A DNA stretch of 64,000 bases, from NCBI GenBank assembly GCA_019321725.1, contig CM033109.1:5115993-5179992 (forward strand). The letters are read 5' to 3'. Both the position numbers and the translations under genes were made by a program. Shown here one piece after another: positions 10,549 to 23,884 of the stretch. Below the pieces are notes generated by a model that was not told the origin of the DNA, searched no databases, and worked only from the letters and a program-made list of their open reading frames with translations. This stretch comes from Paulownia fortunei. Lineage: Eukaryota > Streptophyta > Magnoliopsida > Lamiales > Paulowniaceae. Each line of letters opens with the position of its first letter. Positions within the stretch are counted from its first letter, which is position 1.

Positions 10549-13500
10549 CTAAGAAGAAACACCATCCCCATGCAGCGCCACTAAAGAGGCATATATGCCA
10601 TCTTTCTTATTGATCAAAGTTTCATGCTTCCCTTTCTCTGCAATCACTCCATTTCTTAAAACTGCAATCATATCTGCATTCTTGATCGTAGATAGCCTGT
10701 GAGCCACCACTACGGTGGTTCTGTCCACCACGACTCGGTCTAAAGCATCTTGAACCACTTTCTCAGATTCGGCATCAAGAGCACTTGTGGCCTCGTCAAG
10801 TAGTAGTATCTTCGGAGCCTTCACTATAGCTCTTGCAATAGCAACTCGCTGCTTCTGTCCACCAGACAACTGGATCCCCCTTTCACCAACCATGGTCTCA
10901 TACCCCTATAATTTTTTTTCGACATTTATGCGTGAGGTTGAAGGAGTATATTCATTTCAGATAGTGTCTGTAACTCAGTATATGGGAATGGTGACAGAAT
11001 TTGATTATAAAAGATGATTCAAAGTAACTCTGTACCTACCCAAGTTTGATACTATAATTGTCTATGATAAAGCAAAAGTTAAGATTGATTGTTGTTTATT
11101 TATGTATATTTGTTTCTGAGTAGCATTGAATGAACAAGGGCTGTCATATAAGTGTCAATAGATCAACGAAAACATAAATTCCATCTACTTCATACTTGTT
11201 TTCAACCTACTTTTTAGAAACCGAATAGTTTTCCTTCCTATATTTAGGTGCAAAAGTGCATAGAATTTTACAATGAATACACACCTTCTGTGTACCACTG
11301 ATGAATTTGTGGGCATTTGCCAACTCTGCAGCAGCTATAATTTCTGCCTCTGTGGCATTGCCTTCCTTTCCATAGCCAATGTTGGCCCCGATTGTGTCGT
11401 TGAACAAAACAGGCTCCTGGCTTACTAGACCCATCTGCTGTCTTAACCATTTCAAGTTCAGCTTTCGGATTTCAACACCATCTATTGTGATTCGGCCTGA
11501 ATCTGGATCATAAAATCTTTGCAACAAGGAAATGATTGTTGACTTTCCGCTGCCACTTTCTCCAACAATTGCAACAGTCTGATAAAAAACCTGATGCTGT
11601 TAGTGATTATTCTTGCCTGGCTGATTAATATAGTTGGAACGGAATCAGATTTTGCAAAGCATGAAACTAGGAGTGCAAAACTTGTCAATCATTATTTACC
11701 TTGCCTGACTGAATTGCCAAGCACAAATCTTTGAAAATTTGAACATCAGGTCTACTGGGATACTTAAACCTGACATGCTGAAAACCAATATCTCCCTTCA
11801 CATTTTCTAATGTCATTCCTGAGTTGTCAGCAGAGTCTATTTCTGATTTCTGGTCAAGAAGTGCAAAAATGGAAGCAGTGCCAGCCTTGGCTTTACCGGA
11901 GTCTGGTGCCAGGGCGCCCGACTGTGATATTCCAACAGCCGTCATGCTGAGACCAAGGAAAACCTGCCAATCAGGAAAAGTAAATATCCACATGGAAACA
12001 AGTTATACCAACCAAAACAGAAAAATACATGACCACAGATTTGTAGTTGAATAGAGGCTTACACGAAAAACCTCGCCGAAGTTTATCTTTCCAGCAGCAA
12101 CAAGCCGAGCACCAGCATAGTAACTGGCTGCATAGACTGAATACAGAAAGAACAGCGACATCCCAAAACCGGCTCCGCTTATTAGACCCTGTTTAGTTCC
12201 TAATCTCACTGGACCTTCACATTTTTCTTGGTGCAGTTCCATCACCTTCTCTTCTGCACAAAAAGAAGCAACCGTTCTAATACTCCCGACAGCATCACTG
12301 GCAACTTGAGTTGCATCCTCATATAATTTCTGTGAAATGATAAATTGTCCCGATTGAGCATATTTACATTGACAAAACTGATTGCTTTAAAGGCTTTGAT
12401 AGAAGCAAAAGATTGAGCACAGCTATTATTAGACATAGTAAGTTCAACTGAAGATGAAAAAATCACGAAAATACAGAGACAGAACGTGTAACGATCCAGA
12501 ATCAAAGATGTGTTTATTTATGTGATTTAAGCCACCAAGGCAATATTTTGGAGCTAACTTCATTCCTAACTAACATGGAGATACAGTTTGGTGTAGTGAA
12601 GCTAACCTTTGTATCAGCACTAAATCCACTTATAAATTTCATGTGAAGATATCCATTTAGTCCAATAAGAGGCAGCATGACCAGGACAATAAGGGACAAT
12701 TCCCAGCTTGCTCCGAAACCAATGATCAAACCGGCAATAGCTGTTGAAATATTTTGAACGAGTTGTGCAAGTGACTCTCCAACTAAATTTCTCACAGACG
12801 TTGCATCTGCAGAAAGTCGGGAACCAACTGCACTGCTAGAGTTCTCAATTCTATCGAACCAACTTATTTCCATGTGAACTACTTTCTCAAAGCACATGAA
12901 TCGTATTCGCTTAATCAACTTACATCCTGCCACAGCGAAGAAGTATGTCCTTAGTGGGGTGGCCAAAAGAGATGCCACACCGAGAACAACAAGCATACAT
13001 GCCCAAAATTTGGAATCCTTGTGAAGCTCATGAGCTGGCTCATAGAAAGTTTTGATTATACTAGAATATAGTAGCCCAAAGAGAGGTAATGTTGCACCAT
13101 TGACCACTGCAGCTAAAGAACCAAGTATTAGCTCTGGAATCTCTGGTTTATTAAGGTAAGCCAAGCGGTAAAGTGATGCTCTTTGCTCCACCTTGGGCTG
13201 CGATGAAGGCAGAGTTTGTGGTTTTCCATTTACTGTCTCCAGCACATTGACTGGAGTGGGGAGACCCATTGAAATTGAGAATGAATGAGGGCTACTGTTT
13301 CCTGTTCCAGATGATCCCCGACTTATGGACCTTAAGAATGAGAGGCGCTGGCTCAACTGCCTACCAGAATCTGCATTAAACTCTGCTCCACCTTTATCAC
13401 TTCCAGAATTTATTGCCGACTCTTTGTTGAACTCCTGCAGTTGTATGAGGTGACTGTATACTCCTTCAGGATTTCGTATCAGTTCAGAATGTGAACCTGG

Positions 13501-16500
13501 TCAGTTGCAAAAGAAACTTCAATTCCTTTCTGTTTTTCAAAGAAAGACATAAAAAGCATATGGACTACTGCACAGTAAGCTCATGAACAATTCAACATAT
13601 GAATCAAATTTCACAAGTCCTAGAGGAATATAACTATTAATATCTTTATAGCAACCTTTTTCTACAATCTTCCCTTGATGAATAACAGCAATGGAATCAG
13701 CATTCTTCACTGTACTCAATCGATGTGCTACAATAAGTGTCGTTCTGCTGATCATGACCCTGTCCAGTGCCTCCTGCACAATCCTTTCAGATTCTGCATC
13801 AAGAGCACTAGTAGCTTCATCAAGAAGTAGAATCCTAGGATCTTTTAGAATTGCTCTAGCTAAAGCTATCCTCTGTTTTTGGCCCCCGGACAACTGAGTT
13901 CCATTCACACCAACCATTGTGTCTAGCCCCTGGAGACATGAAATTCATATATTTGTAACAGGTAACTTTCTAGAAAGGTCATGATGCTGATTATAAATCA
14001 TTAGACAACAGTGGTGGTACCAGATTACATGACCATAATTACAATAATGCTGTCAATGGTTAAGTCTACTGGGAGGCTAATTTCTTCTATACCAGAAACC
14101 GAAGACTTGTCAAGAATTTGAATGGAGTACATAGAGTTTCACCTGAGGCAGCTTATCTATGAATTTAGCAGCATTGGCATGTTCAGCAGCAGTTCTAATT
14201 TCTTCAAGAGTCGCACCATCTTTTCCATAAGCAATATTGTCTTTGATGCTTAAAGCAAACAATACAGGTTCCTGGCTCACAAGACCAATTTTTCCTCTAA
14301 TCCACCTGAGTTGAAATTCTTTGATATTGATACCATCAATCAAGACTTCACCTGCTTGTGGATCATAAAACCTCTCGACAAGATTAATAACAGTCGATTT
14401 TCCACTTCCACTCTCTCCAACCAAAGCTAACGTTGTTCCACTCGGTACTGTGAGAGAAAATCCATGAAATATTCTCTCACCTGGTCTGGCTGGGTAGCTA
14501 AAATGCACATCCCTTAGTTCTACATCCCCATTAATGTCTTTCAGCACCATTCCATTCATGTCATAAGGATCTATATCTGGTTTCCTGTGTATTGTCTGGA
14601 ACATTTTAAAAGCAGCAACTTGACCAGCAGCAAAAGCACTCAAGCATGGAGATACCTGTCCTAAAGAACTAGTAGAAAAACCACAAGCCAATGAACATTC
14701 TTATCAATCCCAAGGGCCAGGTACAATTATAAAAGTCAAACTTCACATGAGAAGATTTTGTTTACATTAGCATACAATCCTCTTATAAAAAAATCCATAT
14801 TTATCTATATCTATGCCATCCATCTATCTGTATATACACTATATAATTATATATTATTTTTTATTATTATCATTATTATTATATTGCATTATATTATAAC
14901 TATATTATTATTATAAAATATTATGCTAGTATATAAATATGAATAACTTTGAAATTATTTTGGAATTTCTTATTGGACTAAAATATCCCCATGATAGTGT
15001 CATTTTTAATGGTAATTAAGTCAATTAACATTGTTATAATCTTGAATTTAAATTTTCATAATATCTTGAATTAAGAAAATGAAATAATTTAAAACCTTCA
15101 ACTTAGGCTTTGTATTGTAATAAGATTTTACGAGTTTATCGAATAGTCTAAATTTATTTATTGAAGCACTAAATTTTTTTTCCATCTGTGTCTATGCCTA
15201 TCTATTTATATCTATGCCTATGTTATTACAAAAGTATGAATAATTTAAAAAAAAAATTGAATTTTTTTTGTTTTGACTAAAATATTTGTATGATAGTGTT
15301 ATTTTTAAGGACAATTATGTTTACTAAATATTATTATTATCTTGAATTTAGATATTAATAACACCTTGAATTTAGAAAAATAATTGTGTTGAAAGAAAAT
15401 ATTATAAACCAAATAGACATTCAACTTGCAATTATTGAAACTCGATACTTTTGATTTTTAAAGTTAAAGTAAAATTACTCGAGACAAAATGATTTATGAA
15501 TTGTTAATAAATATAAGCAAAATTATATAACATGATTATTTAGGTTAAGAGCAAGTCTCTTCTTTGATTGTTTTTAGTTGAAAAAATGACATATATTGTA
15601 AATTAAGAATTTATGTCATGTAAATTTAAAATTGAATATATTTATTTTCCATATATATAAATGTGCGTATAGGGTAAATCCAAATTCAACATTTTAGCAT
15701 TTTAGTCTAAAACATAATTTTATAGCACTTTAACCCTCAATTTATATTTATTATACATTTTTTTCCCCCTCAATCGAGTTCAAAAATCATGCAAAAGATT
15801 TTACAATATTTATTTGTTACTATCAATTTTAAAAGCAAGATAAACAAAAATACTTTACTACAAATAGTATAAATCATTGGACGATAAACAAGCCAAGTGA
15901 TTCCTTTGTTGTTTTAACTTTTAATTTCATAAATTTTTACTTGAAATTTTACAATTGATATTATTTGTTATTGCATTTCAAAATATAATATAATCCATGA
16001 ATGTTGTTAAGATTAATAATATCATACTTTGTAGAATAATAATTTAGGCAATCAAAATTATTACTTAATTTTTGCATATTCAATAACTTCAATTCTTTAA
16101 ATATATAGTTATCTAAGGTGCATCATAACACTTTACATCAGTTTATTTATATTTTTACTAGATGAATGAGTTTCTTCAAAATGTACAAACAAGTGATGCT
16201 TTCTCCCTAGCTTGATTTTATTAACACACAGACAATGAGAAATTATAGAAATTAGAACTTACAAGGATCCCATCAGAACAGCCATTACAATGTTCAAGAC
16301 ATCTCCTCCACTGTATCCTTTGTCTGTAATCATTTTGGCCCCAAACCATATTCCTACACCATAACTGCAGAACAGAACCAACATAAATATACCAGAACCT
16401 AATCCTGCACCCAAGCCCTCCTGCACACCTGCTTCATAAGCCTTATGTAGAGATTTCTCATATTTAGCAACAGCTTGCCTCTCCCCTGTGAATGATGCAA

Positions 16501-17635
16501 CCTGCATGGGAAATTTAAGTCACAAGTAAGTATACATGCCAGACCTAAGACAAAAGAAAAGGAGAAAAATTCCCATGTTTGTCTCTTTAATTTTCATTAC
16601 AGTTCTGATTGAGCCAATTGTTTGTTCAACCACAACGGCTGCTGCTGAATAAGCAGCTTGTCCTCGTGTTGTCAGCTTTGCCATAAGAACAGTCATAGAA
16701 GCAGCGGAGATAACAAGAAGAGGGATGGCAGAAAGCAAGACCGTAGTTAGAAGCCATCCCCTGAAAAAAGCTATCACAAACCCTCCCAAGAATGAGGCTG
16801 AAAGCTGTAAAAACTTTCCTATCTGTGGGTTTTCCATCAGTAAGAAGAGAGGTCAGACTATGCATTAAGACTGATAATCGATTTTTCAGAATTTTTTAGC
16901 ACCACAGAGTTACCTTTTCACCCATAGCATCTTGAATTGTAATAGTATCAGCAGACATCCTTTCCATAATTTCTCCAGTATTGGTCTCTCTATCGAAATA
17001 TCCAATATCTTGCCTCAGTATAGCTCTCAGGTATAAATTCCTAATCCGAACAGCCTGCCTTTCCCCTGTGATCATCCAGCATGCCACCTCTGCCAAGAAA
17101 CAAGTGTAGAGTGATCAAGTTTCATTGATTTGAGTGATTGTCTAATGGATTATAAATTTGCAGAACGTCTTAATACTTACGGGAAAATGCCGCAATACCA
17201 GACCCCAATGCAAGATATACAAACTTTAGGGATACCTAAAAATGATCAGTGTATTAGCATGGCATGGCGACCATCAAAATTTATGCTACTACTTTCTCTA
17301 TTGAGATAAGTTGTAGTATATAATACCTTGGAGACTTCATCAACAACTCTTTTAGTTTCCACATTCTGTCCAAAAGAGTTGGCTAATTCTCCAAATAAGA
17401 CAGTCATTAGAGGCAAACACAATCCACTTCCAACAGCAGTGATTGCACCAATGACCATTAGTGCATAATCTGCTTGGTCTGCAAAGGAGAACAATTTATG
17501 GTATGGAACTTTGCCGACACTAATCTGCTCATTGCTGCTATCTGAGATCCGTGTACTGCTGGACTTGTCCGCGGTTTCTGGTGTTTTATGTTGCTCATTG
17601 TTTGTGTCTTCAACAAAATGGCTAACCTCGGCCAT
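10549..17635 (-). CDS. ABC transporter B family, full-length P-glycoprotein/MDR type
   Basis: Twelve exons on the minus strand keep phase: 17635-17327, 17235-17181, 17089-16914, 16822-16601, 16501-16263, 14668-14143, 13929-13656, 13496-12607, 12329-12063, 11963-11700, 11578-11285, 10905-10549 (3873 nt, 1290 aa). The order is TMD1-NBD1-linker-TMD2-NBD2. NBD1 has Walker A GESGSGKS (418-425), signature LSGGQ (522-526), Walker B ILLLDE (542-547) and H-loop His578. NBD2 has Walker A at 1080-1087, LSGGQ 1185-1189, ILLLDE 1205-1210 and His1241. All catalytic motifs are intact, so it should be an active ATP-driven plasma-membrane transporter. It resembles the ABCB4/9/11/21 clade, some members of which move auxin; the substrate here cannot be read from sequence. 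The linker is Ser-rich. Intron 5 is unusually long (about 1.6 kb) and internally duplicated. The start is the ATG at 17635, giving the family-typical acidic/polar N-terminus before [12 protein letters not shown]. Confidence 0.95.
14800..15390. repeat. Diverged ~297-bp tandem duplication in ABCB intron 5
   Basis: Matching landmarks recur at a constant offset of about 297 bp: GAATAACTTT at 14942 and GAATAATTTA at 15238; GATAGTGTCATTTTTA at 14994 and GATAGTGTTATTTTTA at 15291; CTTGAATTTAAAT at 15043 and CTTGAATTTAGAT at 15340. Both copies begin in TCTATGCC-rich sequence. The copies are AT-rich and non-coding, and explain part of the intron's length. Confidence 0.75.
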
Positions 17636-20600
17636 TAATGAATTCTAATGGTAATTCTACAACTTCTGATTAGCCTATCATCAAATAACAAAATGGGAAA
17701 TGTGTTTCAAGGTGGAAACTACCTCATGTGAAAAAGAGCAAATTGGATCTTGGATTAACTGCAGTGAATTCAAAAGCAACACATTAAGCTTTTTCTTGGA
17801 GTTGAATCTGTCCATGTACAGACATGGTTAACTGATTGTACTAGCTATTGGTATAATATCACTTTCGGAAACTAAGAATGCTTTCTAGAAATAAAACTGA
17901 ATATAGTAAGATTCTTTCATAATTTGATCATGCTAATCCCACCCCCTGAAGAACTGGCAACACCAAGAAAAACAAAGACATAGATGATCCATTATGAGGT
18001 GTTAAAACAACTCCATAATTCACTTGGACAGCTCTCAATTGTAAAATTCCTATGACAACTGAGCAAAAACATTAACTTACAGAATAAGGAGTTAGCCCAC
18101 TAATGCAGAAACAAGAACAACTCATCAATACTGATACTCGAGTATCATTGCAGATATCCAATGACAGATGATTCAACCAGATGCTTCAGCTTTGATGCCA
18201 GCCCTTCAGATACCCTGCAAAGTAATCTAAGATGAAAAATATGAAAGAAGAAAATAATAAAATCTGAAATAAACAAAACAAAAAACCAAAATGACGGAAA
18301 AAAATTCATCCTTGTTTCCGATTTCAGAATGTTTTGGGCTAAAATCACCAAAAGACCAAGAATGAATGATGAATTTTCTTGAAGAAGGTTACAAATGGTA
18401 TTGAATGATAAGGACAAATTGAGTAGCTATTCTTTATGATTTCCTAGAAACTGAAGCTTGATATGTTCTGCATGAGGAAACCAAGAGTACTTCGACGTAA
18501 CATGTAACAATGCTATTTTAGGTGAAACTATAGCTAGAACAAAAGATTAGGAGTGTTTCTCTTTCAGCTGAGTGCATTAAGAGCACTATTTTAATCCAAT
18601 TATTTCCTGGATTATGGAGTGCTCTCTCTCTCTGAAGAACCAATGCAGGTAGCAACTGACCCCTGAAATCTAGAAAAGGGCCTAAAAACCATATTAGACC
18701 TCAGTCAGAAATCCAGGGAAAGTGATTACATAATGCATGACAGACAAAGAACCTGTAATATTAGAAATTTTGAATGAAGGGAAGGCCAAATTTAAGTGTT
18801 ATCAGGGTAGAAGGATGTAACTAGTTCGAACTTCACATCATATGTTATCAAATATCAAAGTCCATGATTGTGAGAGCTTGTCACCTGCAACTTTATAAGT
18901 TCATAATAGACAAGTAGTTTGAACAATAATCAGTAAAGAAAATGCCTTAGCATCAAGTTGACAGTTCTCTCTGGCTTCGACTACGTGCACTGTTGTCATC
19001 TGACAAAATTCTAGATACCAACTCAGTGTCATGTGAAACTAAACTAATAATATGATGATATCTTCTTCATTCTTGTTTATTAAATTCCGTACGATGTAAA
19101 TCGTAAAGGCAAACTCCACCATTCTTTAAAGAGTGTACTTCACCATAAAATATTTACTAAATCACAACTGAAACTCTTAAACTTATGCAATTGACACAAG
19201 CACTGACAGCAACAATATTTTCAATCTATCTTCCCCTTGCTGCACAGAATCTCTTAAGTCTTTATCTTAAAAAAATTCATGGTGGTGGCAGAGCCACGCC
19301 AATCAGTTAAGGCGACTTGACAATGAAGTAACACATATTCTGATGCACATTATTTTCATTTCTTAAGTTTGGAAAAGTAAGAAACTCATATGAACTTTCT
19401 AAAAGTGGGCTAAAGTAATTCCCTTTAACCCAACTGCTGCCCATGAAACAGGCAATTTCTGGCATCACACTTTGCATAAAACTGAAGGCACCATCACATT
19501 CATCCAATCAATTAAAAATTGAGGACAGTGCCCTTTTATTATATATACATTTTAAGAGTTCTAACTAGTTATCTCAGTCTCAAAATTCTCTTTGCAATGC
19601 TCAGTCTTATATTACTACCAAATGCAATTCTTTAACATTGTAGTACATAAGATAGCAAAATTGAAAAATTTCATGCTACCTTATTATCTGAGGGAACTTA
19701 ATACCATAAAATAAAATACTGACATTTCCAAGAATCATAAGCCCACTTGAATAGTGGCATTTTCTTCCTAACAAAACCTGAGGGGATCTGATACCTCACC
19801 AAATACCACTAATAACCCCACTTGAGTTGCAGGCACTAAAAATTTGTATTTTGTGGGAACACTGCTCAAGGGGCAAAAGAATTTCAGATTCCCAGGCACC
19901 ATGAATTTCTGCTTTTGTCTTCATATTTTGGTTTAAAGAAAGGGACAGTGCTCAAGGCAAACATGTTTTTTCTTTCTTTTTTTTTTTTCTTGGTAAGTGC
20001 GGAAGCAAACATGTTGGGCCAAAGGGATCTATACTCATCCAAGATACCACACCCACTTCAAATAGTAGCCAATATCAACAGTCAAAAGAAAAGAATGCAT
20101 AAATAGTTAATTGAAAATATGGTAGAGGACACAGATAGAAAAATAAGGGGCAAAATTCATCTACACCTCTGGTTGTCATTTCATGTTCTTTGATTCAGTT
20201 CTCCATGGAAGCTTCTAATTCAGTTTTTTTTTTTCTTCTTTTGCACAGGAACCTGATTCCTTGTACTATATTAATTTTAATATTCCCATAAGACCTAAAA
20301 TTCCAAGAGTTAAACAATGGCAGTATTATATATATATATAGCATTAATATTTGTAATGAGCAAAATTCTTGAATGAACTAAATCAACTTGTGTCTTTGAC
20401 AAGTGGATCACAAGAATTGATTCACTTTGTTCATCAGTGGGATAAAAACAACAAGAACTGGAACTGATACAAGGTCTCATAATTCATGTACTTAATATTA
20501 ATTAGTTCCTAGATCTGGAGATAAGGTACCACAACTTTAACAAGTGGTCAAGTGGTACCAATTCTTACACGTTATCACAAATAGTAAAACAATTTAGAAA

Positions 20601-22935
20601 ATTTTGCATTGTAATAATTCAATAATATGTCACATTTTAAGATATATTGCGTAATGGTGTAACGTTCTTAGTACTGCATTGTGACAGTTCTATTTGTAAA
20701 TCAAAATCAAGGTTGCTTTTTAGATCTAAACTCAACTCTCTTTCGTACCAGGCCTTGTTGAAATGGGGAAGAATATTAAATAGACATAATACTTTTACTT
20801 TTATTAATTTTTATTGAGAGTTTTATTTTTACATAAAAAAAAATCTCAAAAATATTCTATCACACAAAGTAATAACGTGATGTTAGTAACTTTCAAATCA
20901 CTAAATTTAATAATAATAAGAGTAAATTACAGGAACTACTTTAGACATTTGACTAAATTTATAAAAAAAATTCATTATGTTTTAAAATTACAATTAGACA
21001 TTGCAAATATTTTTTTAAATTTAGTCTTTATTTTACAAATATTCTATTTTATACATGCAATTTATAAAATAGAAACTAATATTAAGAATGTATTTGTAAT
21101 TTTGAAAGTTAGTTGATTTTTTTTTAATTAAACTAAACTTTAAAGATATTTTTTCTAATATATCCTAATAATAATGTAAATATATACAAATGTTTAATTT
21201 TTTCAATTATTTTCTAAAACTCCAAGGAGTCAAAGTTGATGTATAAAAATGGGATGAAGTACAAGTTACGGCACAGTAGATCATGACTTGTGGCTAGTAC
21301 TTCAAGGGTATTTATTCATTTTATCTTCTTTTTTTCTGACTGGTAAAAGGTTATTTTGTTGACTTGAATTGTCTATTTTGAAATTCATTTCCCTTTTGAT
21401 TTAATTGATACTTGGAAAATTTTCATAAAAGTAGGAGGTCTACTTTGATATACATTTTTTCAGTAAAAGCAATTCATCTAAGAGATAGATTTTTCTAATT
21501 CCTACTTCATGTTTGGTGCCAAAGGTAGAAATAATGATTCAAAGTATTAATTTCCACAAAAATCATTCCTTCACCCTCTAAGAATGGAATATTTTAATTG
21601 AGATCATATTTGGTCGAATCCCAAATAATTATATGACGAGTGAATTACAGTGATAATGTGAATAAAAAATTATGCAATGTAATAATATTATAATTATATT
21701 AAAAGAATATTATAACCCCCAACCCAAAAACCTTAAAAAATAGGAAAGAAGACAAAATCTTCTAAATGAAACACATAAATATTGCTATATACTACCATGT
21801 CCTCTTTTTACATAGTAATAAATTCAAGGTAGTTTTTAGTAAATTAGTTAGATGTGGATGTTGACTTAAATTGTTTTTGTTCATCTAATTTGGACCATTT
21901 TAAGTTTGAAATATTTCTTTTTTAAATTGACTTTTATTTGAATTTTCAAAAAGATCTTGTTACAACTTACAAGGAGATTGTGCAACAGATGTGGCATTTT
22001 CTTCTCTTATAAATTTATCATTAGTTTTGTAAGCGAGTACAGATTTTGATGTGATTGTTTTACATTGATTTTTTAACTATCCATCAATTTCGTGTTATTT
22101 ATCAACTTATCCACGCTCCCTTTTTATTATATATATTATTTATTCAAAATTTAATGTTATTGAGTGATTTTAGTATTGGCCGTTCCCAACAATGATTATC
22201 GAATTAAATTAATTTAATAATAATCAGATGTTAACATTCCACCTTTTAAAATTTTTTGACTATTGAATTTTGAATTATTCTATTTTCACACAATTCATAA
22301 GGTTTAACAAACGGATTTATTTTATGAAAGTTACATCATACTATTTAATTGATTTTTAAAAAATATTTTAATAATATAAAGATTTTAATGTTGTAAGAAA
22401 TTAATATAATAAATTATTTAAAAATCCCAAAATTTGACTTGTAATGTAACCATATAGAATCCATTTCTTGGTAGAAATTAAATTATGACAAATTGAAATG
22501 AAAGTCACATTCTCGCCACATAAAATTTATTTAACCTATAATATGGTACATTTAGTCAAATATTGAGCCTCAAGAAATAAATCAAACCCAAACAAATCAT
22601 ATGTCTCTCAATTCTTGAAAATTTTGCAGTCTCTCAAGATTCGTCCACAATTTCCTACAAAAATAAAACAAAAAATTTCAAATACTACATAATTTTCACA
22701 AAAAGAAATAAAAAATCGAAGAAATTATTGCAAGAACAATCCATAGCTAAAACACTTTCTTTCCTACTAATTATTTTGCCCCAGATTTTGGACAATCCTA
22801 CGGCAACCATTCGTCATTCATCATCAGCCGTACGATTAGATAACTTATGTCGCCGTTGACTCCCGCGCACCACTGCCCTGTACTAACGGTGAGAGTTTCT
22901 CCTCTCCACATCTTCGTTAATCCCATAATTGCAAT
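17636..22935. other. Gene-poor region upstream of the ABCB gene
   Basis: The first few hundred bases above 17635 probably hold the ABCB promoter and 5' UTR on the minus strand. I find no conserved exon in the rest. A short block (GGGATCTGATACC...ATACCAC...CCCACTT) at about 19782-19820 recurs imperfectly at 20022-20060. Sequence from about 22750 becomes GC-richer before the hAT insertion and may hold the original 5' end of the TPR gene, with an ATG at 22847 followed by codons for SPLTPAHH. Confidence 0.5.
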
Positions 22936-23884
22936 TAGGGTGCTGGTACGATTTTATAACTTTTTAATTAATTTAAAACTGAATTACTTGTTAGAAATTA
23001 ATTTTAAATTATAATTTTATTAAATAAAATAAAATGTACGATTTTAAATGATTTGATATTTTTTTATTAATAAAAAAATTAATTAAGTAAAAAAAAAAAA
23101 AATATTAGTAGAAAAACACTTCAACATTAAAATAATATCATAGTTTTCATCCACAATATAATAACATAATATTTCTAATATTAACAAATAGTTATATTGT
23201 TGTGTATAAATTTTAACTCATTTTATATATTATACTTATTAATTTAGTTTTATTTATATTATATAAATTATAATAGATACAATACAAAAAATAAAATAAA
23301 AATTATCAATATTTTAAAATACAAATAAAAAAATTTATTTGAATATACAAACATCATTAACACAATTTTTTTAGTATGTACAAAAAAAAATTATTTTATG
23401 CATCTTCTAATTTTTAAAAAGAAAAATTAACCCATTCATATGTCATAAAATTACAAAACAAAAAAAAAATAATTAGAAAGTAAGTGAAAAAAATATCTTG
23501 AAAAAAATAAATAAATCAATACTTCTAAAAAAAAAAATACTAAATTTTTTAATATTGAAACTCAACATACATGCCATTTGCATCATAACTTGAGATAAAT
23601 AAAAAACAAAAAAACTTTATTAGAAAATGATAAGCATATAAATAGTTAATTCTATAAAATTTAAATAAATATCATAATTATAAATTAATTATTAAAATTA
23701 AAATTAATATTAATTATTAATAAATTTAATATAGGTTGTGCGATTTGATTTATTCAAATTTTAAATCACTATCAAATCATAAGAGAATACAATTTTAATT
23801 GAATTTTTAAATTATAATTTAATAAAAATAATTTAGTACATACCATATGATTGGATAATATTTAAATTTTTATAATTATCCCTA
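22936..23884. mobile_element. hAT-like element with 8-bp target duplication
   Basis: The element starts TAGGGTGC and ends ATCCCTA. It is flanked by ATTGCAAT (22928-22935) and ATTGCAAC (23885-23892), identical at 7 of 8 bases, the signature of hAT-type insertion. The 949-bp interior is extremely AT-rich and has no transposase, so it is non-autonomous. It separates a GC-richer upstream segment (about 22780-22935) from the first recognisable coding block of the TPR pseudogene, and the two flanks join naturally across one copy of the octamer. Confidence 0.75.
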
